Of a stretch of 64,000 nt of DNA, positions 11,590-22,885 are shown piece by piece; the stretch's first letter is position 1, and each line of letters starts with the position of its first letter. The notes under the pieces were generated by a model. The model did not search any database. It was not told the DNA's origin and saw only the letters and a program-made list of their open reading frames with translations. Location of the stretch: NCBI RefSeq assembly GCF_027409185.1, contig NC_084462.1, positions 183,696,071 through 183,760,070 on the forward strand, in the 5' to 3' direction. The position numbers and the translations under genes were made by a program. Source of the DNA: Cynocephalus volans (Eukaryota > Chordata > Mammalia > Dermoptera > Cynocephalidae).

Positions 11590-14375
11590 GTGGGCTGGGA
11601 TCAGGGTTCAGTGTGGAGCTGGGGTCTAGGTTCTGTGGGGTGGGATCAGGGCTCAGTGTGAGCTGGGATCAGGGCTCATTACAGGCTAGCATCAGGGCTC
11701 CGTGTGAGCTGGGATCAGGGCTCACTACAGGCTAGCATCAGGGCTCAGTGTGAGCTGGGATCAGGGCTCATTACAGGCTAGCATCAGGGCTCCGTGTGAG
11801 CTGGGATCGGGCTCATTACAGGCTAGCATCAGGGCTCCGTGTGGGCTGGGATCAGGGCTCACTACAGGCTAGCATCAGGGCTCAGTGTGAGCTGGGATCA
11901 GGGCTCATTACAGGCTAGCATCAGGGCTCCGTGTGAGCTGGGATCGGGCTCATTACAGGCTAGCATCAGGGCTCCGTGTGGGCTGGGATCAGGGCTCATT
12001 ACAGGCTTGCATCAGGGCTCAGTGTGAGCTGGGATCAGGGCTCATTACAGGCTAGCATCAGGGCTCAGTGTGAGCTGGGATCAGGGCTCACTACAGGCTA
12101 GCATCAGGGCTCCGTGTGAGCTGGGATCAGGGCTCATTACAGGCTATCATCAGGGCTCAGTGTGAGCTGGGATCAGGGCTCATTACAGGCTAGCATCAGG
12201 GCTCCGTGTGAGCTGGGATCAGGGCTCACTACAGGCTAGCATCAGGGCTCCGTGTGAGCTGGGATCGGGCTCATTACAGGCTAGCATCAGGGCTCAGTGT
12301 GAGCTGGGATCAGGGCTCATTACAGGCTAGCATCAGGGCTCCGTGTGGGCTGGGATCAGGGCTCATTACAGGCTAGCATCAGGGCTCCGTGTGAGCTGGG
12401 ATCAGGGCTCATTACAGGCTAGCATCAGGGCTCCGTGTGAGCTGGGATCAGGGCTCATTACAGGCTAGCATCAGGGCTCCGTGTGAGCTGGGATCGGGCT
12501 CATTACAGGCTAGCATCAGGGCTCAGTGTGAGCTGGGATCGGGCTCATTACAGGCTAGCATCAGGGCTCAGTGTGAGCTGGGATCAGGGCTCATTACAGG
12601 CTAGCATCAGGGCTCCGTGTGGGCTGGGATCAGGCTCATTACAGGCTAGCATCAGGGCTCCGTGTGAGCTGGGATCGGGCTCATTAAAGGCTAGCATCAG
12701 GGCTCCGTGTGAGTTGGGATCAGGGCTCATTACAGGCTAGCATCAGGGCTCAGTGTGAGCTGGGATCAGGGCTCATTACAGGCTAGCATCAGGGCTCAGT
12801 GTGAGCTGGGATCAGGGCTCATTACAGGCTAGCATCAGGGCTCAGTGTGAGCTGGGATCAGGGCTCATTACAGGCTAGCATCAGGGCTCCGTGTGAGCTG
12901 GGATCAGGGCTCATTACAGGCTAGCATCAGGGCTCAGTGTGAGCTGGGATCGGGCTCATTACAGGCTAGCATCAGGGCTCAGTGTGAGCTGGGATCGGGC
13001 TCATTACAGGCTAGCATCAGGGCTCAGTGTGAGCTGGGATCAGGGCTCATTACAGGCTAGCATCAGGGCTCCGTGTGAGCTGGGATCAGGGCTCATTACA
13101 GGCTAGCATCAGGGCTCAGTGTGAGCTGGGATCGGGCTCACTACAGGCTAGCATCAGGGCTCCGTGTGAGCTGGGATCAGGGCTCATTACAGGCTAGCAT
13201 CAGGGCTCAGTGTGAGCTGGGATCAGGGCTCATTACAGGCTAGCATCAGGGCTCCGTGTGGGCTGGGATCAGGGCTCATTACAGGCTAGCATCAGGGCTC
13301 CGTGTGAGCTGGGATCGGGCTCATTACAGGCTAGCATCAGGGCTCCGTGTGGGCTGGGATCAGGGCTCACTACAGGCTAGCATCAGGGCTCAGTGTGAGC
13401 TGGGATCAGGGCTCATTACAGGCTAGCATCAGGGCTCCGTGTGGGCTGGGATCAGGGCTCATTACAGGCTAGCATCAGGGCTCCGTGTGAGCTGGGATCG
13501 GGCTCACTACAGGCTAGCATCAGGGCTCCGTGTGAGCTGGGATCGGGCTCATTACAGGCTAGCATCAGGGCTCATTACAGGCTAGCATCAGGGCTCCGTG
13601 TGAGCTGGGATCAGGGCTCACTACAGGCTAGCATCAGGGCTCAGTGTGAGCTGGGATCAGGGCTCACTACAGGCTAGCATCAGGGCTCAGTGTGAGCTGG
13701 GATCAGGGCTCATTACAGGCTAGCATCAGGGCTCCGTGTGAGCTGGGATCAGGGCTCACTACAGGCTAGCATCAGGGCTCAGTGTGAGCTGGGATCAGAG
13801 CTCATTACAGGCTAGCATCAGGGCTCAGTGTGAGCTGGGATCGGGCTCTTTACAGGCTAGCATCAGGGCTCAGTGTGAGCTGGGATCAGGGCTCACTACA
13901 GGCTAGCATCAGGGCTCAGTGTGGGCTGGGATCAGGGCTCATTACAGGCTAGCATCAGGGCTCCGTGTGAGCTGGGATCAGGGCTCACTACAGGCTAGCA
14001 TCAGGGCTCCGTGTGAGCTGGGATCAGGGCTCACTACAGGCTATCATCAGGGCTCAGTGTGGGCTGGGATCAGGGCTCATTACAGGCTAGCATCAGGGCT
14101 CCGTGTGAGCTGGGATCAGGGCTCACTACAGGCTAGCATCAGGGCTCCGTGTGAGCTGGGATCGGGCTCATTACAGGCTAGCATCAGGGCTCTGTGTGAG
14201 CTGGGATCAGGGCTCATTACAGGCTAGCATCAGGGCTCCGTGTGAGCTGGGATCAGGGCTCACTACAGGCTAGCATCAGGGCTCCGTGTGGGCTAAGGGC
14301 AGGGCTCCCCGTGAGATGGGTCAGGGCTTGATGTGGGTTAGGATCCAGGCTTCGCTTGAGACTGAGTCAAAAGTC
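11590..14375. repeat. 46-bp minisatellite (about 58 units)
   Basis: Long head-to-tail array. The dominant unit is 46 bp and is a dimer of two related 23-bp halves. One half reads GCTGGGATCAGGGCTC plus ATTACAG, the other GCTAGCATCAGGGCTC plus CGTGTGA. They share the core ATCAGGGCTC. Common variants are ATTACA/ACTACA in the first half, CCGTGTG/CAGTGTG and GTGTGAG/GTGTGGG in the second, and a one-base deletion giving GATCGGGCTC (45-bp units). The core array is about 11650-14303, with degenerate units at both ends. About 13556-13600 holds an out-of-order half unit. None of the three forward frames has a recurrent stop, so spurious open frames such as 13919-14227 arise. Confidence 0.97.
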
Positions 14376-15825
14376 TCTGGTGCAGGCTTAGAGAGGGGGT
14401 GTGACGTGCTCACAGTGACACGCTGGCAGCAGTGATGCTGGTGGAGCTCCCTGTCTGTGTGACTCAGACCCCACTGCTCCTCCCACCTGCTGGGAAGCGG
14501 GCAGAAGCCACGCACTCCCCTTGTAGCCACATCTGGGCTGTGGGTGCCTCTGAGCTGCACGAGCACAGCTGTTTGGCCAGTGAATGGGATGGACACGGTG
14601 TCTGAGCACATGGAGGGACCCTGAATAGACACCCTGAGACCCACACTCCATCAGGAAAGGCTGCTCAGAAACTGCCCCGCCCCACTCCAGCACCCACAGG
14701 GAGGGGTTCTCCCTGACCAGGCCAGGCTGCCCCCGAGGGACAGCCTGCAGGGTGAATTGCATGACTGCTTTCCAAAAGAAGTCATTAAAGGGCTCCTCTT
14801 CCCTGTACTGCTGGGGAAGCTGAGGCACCTGGTCCCACGGCAGGGCAAGGGACTGGGCTTCCTGCCCCCCAGCCTAGCACAAGCGCAATCGTCATCCCCG
14901 AGCCCCAGAGCAGCCCCAGGAGCCCTTCGTCCATTTCCCTGTAAAACAGGAAAACTCCAGCAGGAGGACCCCCACTGCACCAAGGGAAACAGTCGTCAGG
15001 ACCACAGATACTTTCCACCCACTGTCAGAAGCTCTGGGAAGGGCATCCTGGGAGCACCCGGAGGCCGGATGACCCCACTGGGATCCTAGGGAGGTCTGTG
15101 ACCGAGCACTTGCCCTGATCCCCAAGGAGTTACAGTGAGGAGGGGCCCAGGCTCTCTCCCAGGCCTGGCTCCCAGCACAGCAAAGAGAGATTGCCAGGGG
15201 TGTGGGCCCCGCACCACCCAACCACCCTGGAGGACCCCCTGACCTGCACCCCATTCCCTGCAGGCCCCAACCAGGCGAGCTGTGCAGATGTGGGCGGGAG
15301 GGTCCCTGGTGCCCATAGAGTGGGGCCAGCAGACGAGTGAGGGACGCTCCTGAGGATCCCTCCCTCAGTCTGTGATTCCTCCAGCAGCATCTGGAGACCC
15401 CTGGCACATTGTAGGGGCAGGTGGGTTTGTAGTTTGTCTCAATATAAAGGTCACCCTGAGCCCAGACACCCATATAGGTCCTCCTCCTCCTGCCTGACAT
15501 TGCGCCCTTGGTGGCCCTGCCTTTGGGAAGTGCCTTGCTGGTTCCCTGGGACACCGGGACTCCTGGGCCTGAGGATGGCATGGCATCTGGGTAGGATGTG
15601 CCCTGACCTCGCTGGCTGGTCCTCCATCGCCACCTGGTGGCCCCTCTCCCCTTGCCTGATGGCCGGCCTGGGCCGCTTGCCATCACCTGCTTCTCCTTGG
15701 CCAAGACTGGATGGCGTCCTGGGCCTGAACTTGCCAGACACTGGCAGAGGCCACTGCCCAGGGGTCTCCAGCCCCTAGTCCTCGGTGAAGAGAGGCCTGA
15801 GTCTAGGCATTACTGGAGCAGCACC
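14376..15825. other. Intergenic, no gene seen
   Basis: GC-rich flank of the minisatellite. A 270-codon minus-strand open frame at 14892-15704 has no domain and low-complexity composition, and is taken as chance. Confidence 0.5.
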
Positions 15826-16262
15826 CTTGATCCTGAAAAGGAGTTTTGATCATCAAAAGGAGCTCCGTTCCCGGAGGATGAATGGCCATAAAAAGAACAC
15901 AAATGCGAGAAATTAGAGCTGGCCCAGGCAGAGAGGGGCCCTCTGATTGCTAATCAAATTCTCATTCCTGGAGGTCTTTAAAATCCTTCCTGGGCTGCGT
16001 TATTGTCTCAAAAGAGCTGTTATTACTCTTATAAAAAAACTTATAAAAAATTCTAATCAACATTGGTCTTAAACCGAGACGTCTCGGCACCCAGCGTCAC
16101 CCCCTCCGGCACCGCGGGCTGGCGGGAGGGACGTTTACGAGGCATTTCATGCCTCGCAGTGTCCCCCCAGCCTCATTGATTTTGTTGCCCATCAAAGCGA
16201 GAAAGATGGTGTTTTGTGACTCAGAAGTCATTTATTAACACCCAGTGTCTTCCACCCAAGGC
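15825..16262. promoter_or_regulatory. Palindrome-rich candidate enhancer
   Basis: About 430 bp of AT-rich non-repetitive sequence. It holds an interrupted palindrome TTTTGATCATCAAAA (15844-15858), a perfect 14-bp palindrome CCGAGACGTCTCGG (16074-16087, containing the CRE-like GACGTC), and a perfect 7-bp hairpin, CGAGGCA to TGCCTCG with a 5-nt loop (16138-16156). PBX/HOX-like TGATTTTGTTG and GCTAATCAAATTC, and two CTTATAAAAAA-type boxes, add to the signal. No activity can be shown from sequence. Confidence 0.45.
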
Positions 16263-18350
16263 TCTCCGGCAGCCAAGCAGGCAGCCCCTGGGAGGTTAGA
16301 GGCCCCATCAGAGGTGACACCGTGGACCCCAGCCCGCCCAGGCCAGAGCAGCCCCTGAGACATCGTTACTCTGCTTCACCTGGCTAACTCGGAAATGCCA
16401 CAGCAAGCACCACCGGGAAGCCAGGCAGCCCAGCTTTCAGCCAACGGCTCACCCTCCCTCACCCCTGCCCCAGCCCAGGCTGCAGATGCCACCCAGGTCC
16501 ACGTGGAGGCTACTCCTGACTGCCAGCTCCCACCCCTCCCCAGCTTCCCCCGAGGGCAGGAGGCCCAGCCCCAAGGACAAAGACAAGCATGAAGGCCCTG
16601 GAGCCAGGCCCGGCAGGGCCGACTGGGCCCTCAGCCCCTCGATGCCACCTAGGGGTCTACTGCAGCCGGCAGCTGTGCTCCCCTGCCGTTGCCTGGCCTT
16701 TCTGCCCAGTGTCCACTTGGCTCTACCTTGTGCTGGAGGGTCCCAGCTGGGCTGAGCACCCCTTGCCAAGGCCACTCTGCCCTCCTGTCCTCCAAGCATT
16801 TCTTTGCCTCTCTGGTAAAGGTACGTGCTGGCCCGTGAGGACTTGAAGAGCTACAGAGCTGGACAGAATGGACAAAAAGACCAGGAGATGGTGGGAAGTT
16901 ATTGTTCAGCTTGGGGGCCTCTGGGGGCTACAGGGCTGGTCCTCACCCCAGACCAAGGCGAGTTTGAGATGCCCTAGGAGGGAACGACAGGGATGCACTA
17001 AATATGGGGTATTTCTCAGGGCAACTCCTGTGCACCCCAGAGTGCAGTTGGATTATGTCAATCACATGCCCCAGTGAAGCTGTTTCCAGGCAATGCTCTG
17101 TGAGTGCTGGACAGACGGGCCTTGCTGGGGGTCCTTGGAGTTCCTGGCTGTGCAGCCAATTGTCTTGTTGTCTCAGCCTCTGCAGAACCAGCAGCTACCC
17201 ATTTATGGCCAGTAGGTCCCTACCATCCCTGCTGGGGGCCATTCCCAAAGAGTTTTCTTGCCCCCACGCTTTGACTGTCAATCAGGAGGGTGGCTAACCT
17301 CACCACAGGTGTGTGAGCAGGTGTTCAAGGCCGCAAGGTCGCAGGGACCAGCTCTGCCGGTGAGCACTGCCCAGGCAGCCTGGCTCCAGAGATTCCCAAC
17401 AGAGAGAACACCCAAATCCTCTCCCTCTGAACCGCCTCTGAATAAACCTGACTGGACTCCCAGACCAGCAGAAAGGAAATTCATCAGAAACACCCACCTA
17501 TCAGACCAAGGCTTACCTGGGACCGGGAGAGGCCAGTTTGTTGTTTAGGGACAAGCTGGGGGCTGGGTTCCTGGGGAGGGACTGGAGTCTGGAGCTCCAG
17601 GTGGCTTTGCAAGTCACAAGGGGCAGAGAACAACCTGAGGGTGACCCCAAGCCCACTTAAGTTATTGTGGGCGCTGTCTTAATTTCTCCTGGGCTCATTG
17701 AGAAGATCTGCCTTTGGGACGGTGGGGGGAGGCCCCCAGAGGTGGAGAGCCTGGGGCTGCCGGAAGCACCGACAGAGGGAATTAACTGGGCCTCGCTGGC
17801 CTCCCCTCCCTCAGTCTCCTTTTCCTCTGCTCCAACTGCAAGCAGATGGGTCCACACAAAGACATTTGTGCACAAACCCCGCAGCGTCCCACAAACACCC
17901 AGACCGGCCCCTTCGTAGCCAAGGCTGCCCTGGGCTGGGGTTACAGATGGGCAGGGGCAAGACTAGCCAAAGAAGGAAGCTCAGAAGGGAGGTCTGCACG
18001 GACGCTGGGGGATGGACCCCCGAGGGGGCTCCTTTAGGCAGGTGCTCAGAGCGGCTGAGCAGGGAGGAGGCAAAGGGCACCTCGGGGGGAGGAAAGGCCC
18101 GGAGGTGGGAGTCTGTGGGGAGCGGGCGGGGGCACCCCAGCCTAGGGTGTGAGGGAGTCACAGCAGACTATGGAGCAGGCAGGGCCCTCGGGGGCTTCAG
18201 CAGTGAACTGGAGGGAGCTGGCCCTCGCTCCACCTCCTGGGCTCTGTCTCCAGTGTTCACCCAAGTGCCTAGAATCCAAACATCCCCACACAGAAGCCAC
18301 CTCTGGATGGCGGCATCGGGGAGGCCAAGCAGCACCCACCGAGGAGGCGA
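16263..18350. other. Intergenic, no gene seen
   Basis: GC-rich sequence with overlapping short open frames on both strands. No repeat family assigned and no exon recognised. Confidence 0.5.
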
Positions 18351-18354
18351 GCCA

Positions 18355-18560
18355 GCGGAGGATAAAACCAGAGAAATCCATCAGGCTGCTTTTAAATCCA
18401 CGCCCCTCCCCGGGACACTGCTGAGATTAAAATGCGTGGTCCTTTGATATGGGGTAATACAGCGAGCTGTCCCCCAGCTGCAGAAATCGAGTCATAGCTC
18501 AGCCCAGAAACGTGCAGATAAACTCCCTGATAAATGCCGGGAAGCGCCACAGTGCTGACG
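18355..18560. promoter_or_regulatory. Candidate conserved element
   Basis: AT-leaning island containing GGATAAAACC, CTTTTAAATCCACG, GAGATTAAAATGCG, CCTTTGATATGGGG (TCF/LEF-like), CAGATAAACTCC and TGATAAATGCCG. Non-repetitive with GATA-like cores. Candidate enhancer only. Confidence 0.35.
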
Positions 18561-19555
18561 ACCCACCTGGGGGGCCTCGCGGCTCCCAGCGCTGGAGCAG
18601 CCAGGGAGCAGGGCTTCTGGAGGCCCCCCGGCCCCCCACTAGGACCCCCCACCCACTAACACCAGCTTGGGTCTGGCGGGGATGGGAGGCTGGACAATGA
18701 GTTGACGAGGCCCCTGACAAGGGCCTGTGGCAGCTCAGGGACCTTGGGGACGGTGGCCAGGTCAACACAATGTGTCCCCAGGGCCTTTGCCAAACCTGGG
18801 CATGCTCTCCTCATCTGTGGGAGGATGAAGTGGGCCAGGACCAGGCCTCCAGTCCTCACTACACCCAGGTATGAACAGAATATGATGACTCAGCACCTCG
18901 GGGCCACGGCAGGGGCCACCTGTGCCCAGTGGGTCCGGGGGAGGAGGAGCTGCAGTCGCCCAGGCCCTGCCCAGCAGCCCTAAGGGGCCAATTTCTGCCC
19001 AGCTGACCATGGCCAGGGGTTCCCTCAAAGCCCAGCCCCTGCTGTGACCCGGCAGCCCCAGCTTCACCAGGGAACATTCCAGACATGCAGACCCTCGGGC
19101 CCCCGCGGGCCTTTGCACAGCTGCCCCTCCTTGCCCCCTGCAGCGCCCCCCCCACCAGGGGCCTCCTGCCCAGCCCTCAGAATCTCCATCCTCAGGAGCC
19201 TCCCAGGACCCCCAGACGTGTCACAGACCCGCCCTGCCCCCCCCCACGGGTCCATCAGAGGGTCTGGCTGCTCCCGGCCCCCACCTCAGTCTGGGGGGCC
19301 TGTCTGGGCTTCACCCACCATCTGTCCTGGGACCTGCAGAGCCCTCGGCACAGGGTGCAGGTGTGCCACGTGGACAGGTGGATGGGGCCCAGCAGCCAAG
19401 GAGAGTCCCTGTGTCCCCCCAGAACACCTCCTGCCCTCAGCCTCCTGGACACCCTCGGCAGGGGGGCTCTGCAGTGTCCGGGGCCACCCTCGGCTCTTCC
19501 TCCCCCCAGAGCCAGCACTGGGGAGCTGGCAGCGGCCAGCAACAGGAAGGCTGTT
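18561..19555. other. Intergenic, no gene seen
   Basis: Very GC-rich, C-run-rich sequence. Open frames of up to 180 codons overlap on both strands with Pro/Ser/Gly bias and no domains. Confidence 0.5.
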
Positions 19556-19885
19556 TAGACAGGGTTATTCCGAGAACGCTGCATAAAAGCGCTACATAAA
19601 CCCCCAAAAGGAAAACGGGACTGTTTTACCACTGAATCAATTCCCCTCTAATTTTAATGCTCTGAAAAGGTATTTTGTCTTAATGACTCCATTATTTTTT
19701 CGTACGGCGAGCAATAAACCCCGTCCCTGCCGTGGCCACGACCTCATCAGCTCTCGTCTGCCGGGCCAGGCAGCGTTTATAGCCGGCTCCGCGCACGCAG
19801 TGCCCGGCTCTCGTTTGGTGATTTTATAGAATATTCCCCCTTCTGTGTAATATAAAGTCTAGAACTTAATTAACCACGGTAGGCT
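19555..19885. promoter_or_regulatory. Candidate conserved enhancer
   Basis: AT-rich island of about 330 bp with GAATCAATTCCCC, CTCTAATTTTAATGC, TCTTAATGACTCC, CCATTATTTTTTCG, GCAATAAACC, GCGTTTATAGCC, GATTTTATAGAATATTCC and CTTAATTAACC. Dense homeodomain and CDX/HOX-like cores, no repeat identity. Function inferred. Confidence 0.4.
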
Positions 19886-21540
19886 CCTCGGGCGCCGTGG
19901 CATGGGTGTGTCTGTGCACAGCAGACAGCCCGCCATGACGCAGCCCTTCATCCCCCTTGAGGCAGTGGCCCCAATGCTGGCAGGATCGGCACGTAAGACA
20001 CAGCATGAACACACCGGGCCAGAGAGCAGAGCGCAGGACACCGGCGGCTCCAGCCTCCTGCCAGGCGAGTGGGCACGTTAGCAGCCCCACTACAAGGTCC
20101 CCTCATCCCTATCCTCAGGGCCACCCTAAGGGCTCACTAGTGCCTCAGCCAGGCACTCCACCTTGCACTGATGCATCCAGCCAACTCCCTGGGGACCAGG
20201 GACAGAGTTTTTCCTCCATTGTCAGCTGATCACAGCTGTCGGCATTGTTGGGGTGACGAGGTTCCTGGAGGTCTGGGCCCCTGCTCATATGTGTGACAAC
20301 CAATGCCCTCTGGTCTGTGTGGCCCGATCACCCGAGCATCCCTATCCCATGGTGGGCATGTCCCGTGACTTGCTGCCCCCTATCCCGTGAGCAGGTCTTG
20401 GTCTCTGCCAGCTACTACCTTCCAGACTTCAGGGAGTTCTCTGCTGGGGAAGTCAAGGCACTGTCCAGATCCTAAAGGCCCTATGCCTGAATCTCCCACT
20501 GGGGCCTGCCAGAAACTCCCCCAACAACTGTGTCTGCCACGGCACCTCCAGCACTGCCGGCTCGGTCCAGACAATGTCACGGAAGTAGTGATTAGCATGA
20601 TTTTCTGCAGACCAGGAGTGCCGCGGTGGACTGGACTGTAACGGAACAGCAAGAAACTTAGCAAGTCTGTGTGTGCAAAAGCAGCTGGCCTGGCTCTTTA
20701 CTAATGGGGCTGAGCGGGACACAAGGCCTCAGCCAACAGCACGTGCCCCAAGCCCAAGGGTGCCACCTCTGGCAGGGCAGCTTCCCTTTGGGCTGATGCT
20801 CGGTTAGATCCGGGTGATCCACCATCACCTAGTTTTTGCAGGGGCCACTTGAGTGAAACTTGCAGGGGCACAGGGGAGCCACCAACCCTGTACCTTTCGG
20901 GTCTTTGGGGATGGTTCTAACTTTGGCAAACCACTCAGGACTTGCGGAATGACTCTCTTGGCTGGGGCAGCAGTGTCTGGAGCTCCCACCTGCCTTTTTG
21001 GTTTTGATTCTGCCGTGATGCTCCTATTCTGGGAGCCAGGAAGCGGTGATAGGGCTCTGCTAAGTACACACAGCGCAATTATGCGCCAGGACCTGGGGAA
21101 ATAATGTCAGGGAGGGTCTGAAGGTCACTGGACCCACCAGAAGGTGGGCTTGAGCCAGGATCCGTTTGGCCCCTGGCTTCGTTAGCCCTTGCTGTAACCA
21201 GGGCAGTCGTATTCTGGGCCCCCTGATACTAATGCCAGCTCAGACCCTTTATCCAATAGCTCTCAGAAGATCTGGATATTTCTCCTTCCCAGCGTAGTTT
21301 CTCTAGGGTCTTTTCAGGCTGGCCAGCTCAGGGGCAGCTGCTCCCTGCGTGCAGTAGAAAGGTCAGGAGAACCCGCGTTCTCCCGCCTGGGCCGAGGACT
21401 CCACCTAGGAACAGGCACCTGGGCCATGGGGAATTTTTGGTGTCCAGGTTCTGGGCTGCTCAGCCACTGCTGAGCCAACACCAATGTGGACCAGAACTTC
21501 GAGCCTGCCCCACCGGCCCCAACTTGCCTCTTTCAAAGCA
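19886..21540. other. Intergenic, unassigned
   Basis: Moderate GC content. The wording of 20800-21370 resembles the interior of an old interspersed repeat, but I cannot name a family. No open frame with domain features. Confidence 0.4.
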
Positions 21541-21544
21541 GGGC

Positions 21545-21690
21545 ATGAGGATCTCCTTTAAAACCTGCGACAACCCTGTGAGGTGAAGGGTCAGTAGCTC
21601 TCAGCCAGGCACTGACTGCCTGAGGCTCCACAGCCAGGAAAGGGGGCAGCTGGGGTAACCCTGCTCTCTGGCTACTGCCAAGCTCTTTCT
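21545..21690 (+). mobile_element. MIR SINE relic
   Basis: Carries the MIR signature CAACCCTGTGAGGTGAAGGG followed by an AGGCTCCACAGCCAGGAAA-like segment, in MIR consensus order. Heavily diverged. Confidence 0.5.
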
Positions 21691-22149
21691 AACGTGCCCT
21701 GTGCCGTAGGTCCCAGCGCCATGTGCACAGGATCATGAGCGAAGGCATCACCCAATGCCCTGGTTCTGAGCTGACTCTGTGAGCTGCCACTTCAGGGGCA
21801 GGGTGGGAGGGGGGCACTCTTTGTGAACGCTCAGCCCTGGGACAGCCAAAGTCAGGACCCTGTAGTGGATCCTGAGGGCCCAGAGACCAAGAATGAAGAG
21901 CAAGTGGCATCTTCAGCAGGGACCCTGGGCCCACCATCCAGTGGCTCTGACCCTAGAGCCCATGCAACAGACCACCAGCCGGCCGCCCCTCTGCAGGTTG
22001 AGGGTGGCGGGCAGGGCGCCCCACCTCTCCTGCATCCCCCACCCGCTCCAGCCGCCCCCACGACCCTGCGGGGAAAACAGCTGCCACAGGCAGCTTTCAG
22101 AGGCCCCTGTCTCGGTTACGGCTTATGTACGGCCCCCCAGGCAGCTGGC

Positions 22150-22420
22150 TTGCGGGGAGGGACGACTTTATAAATAAAATTTATCATTGTAATTACGTCT
22201 CCTGTAGAGAGCTGAGGACTTTTACGGCCTCTTGGAGGTCATGAATAATTTAGGAGAAGGGAAAAGGGCCGCTTCTGTTAGTGCACAATGTGGCCCAGAG
22301 GCTCCCATTATCTCTGCTGTTGGCAGCGGCTGGGCCCTGACATCCCGCGATTCCAACTGGAGGGGCTGGAGCAGCCGCACGGTCCGCTCGCTTGGGGCTG
22401 TACTGCCCAGACACCCTGTT
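22150..22420. promoter_or_regulatory. Candidate conserved element
   Basis: AT-rich start with TTTATAAATAAAATTTATC, TGTAATTACGTC, GACTTTTACGGCC and CATGAATAATTTAGG, grading into GC-rich sequence containing CCCATTATCTCTG. Non-repetitive. Role inferred. Confidence 0.35.
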
Positions 22421-22529
22421 TTCTGCACAAGGGACGAGGTGACCAGACTAACTGTCGAGGTCCCTGCTTCAGTCTAAGGATGACAAGCTACAGGCTCCAC
22501 AGTAATGGGCACTGACCCCCACCCGTCTG

Positions 22530-22885
22530 TGCCCTCAAATGGGACCCTCAAAGGTACCCACAAACCAGAGATCATCCTGGATTATTGGGGCGAGGGTGGT
22601 CACGTAATCACAGGGGTCCTTATAGGTGAAAGGAGAAAGGAGGAGCCCCCACTCCTGTGGCTCCACCAGCCCTCGTGGCTGAGACGGTGGGGAAGGGGCC
22701 ACAAGCCAGAAGCTGGAAAAGGTGAGAAACGGAGCCTCCCCTGGAGCCCTCAGAAGGAACATAGCTCTGTCCACACCTGGACCTCGGCCCTGCGAGACCC
22801 AGCTCCAGGGCTGCGAAGGGAGCAGCGTGTGCTGCTTCAGGTCGCTAAGCCAGCGCGCCATGCTATGCAGCCATAGGAAGCCATG
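22530..22885 (+). mobile_element. MaLR (MLT1-type) LTR relic
   Basis: Segments occur in MLT1 order: AGAGATCATCCTGGATTAT, GTAATCACAGGGGTCCTTAT, AAGCCAGAAGCTGGAAAAGG, CCCTCAGAAGGAAC, then a GTCGCTAAGCC tail. Plus orientation. The exact MLT1 subfamily is not determined. Confidence 0.65.

Noticed and set aside
11590-14375. Regular repeats that might suggest a CRISPR-like array
   Set aside because: Units are head-to-tail with no unique spacers, and the context is mammalian; it is a minisatellite.
16138-16156. Hairpin as a possible microRNA precursor
   Set aside because: The stem is only 7 bp with a 5-nt loop, far too short for a miRNA hairpin; more plausible as a protein-binding palindrome.
20220-21400. 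Possible ancient retroviral interior
   Set aside because: The texture hints at an old repeat, but I could not match any family or frame; left unassigned.
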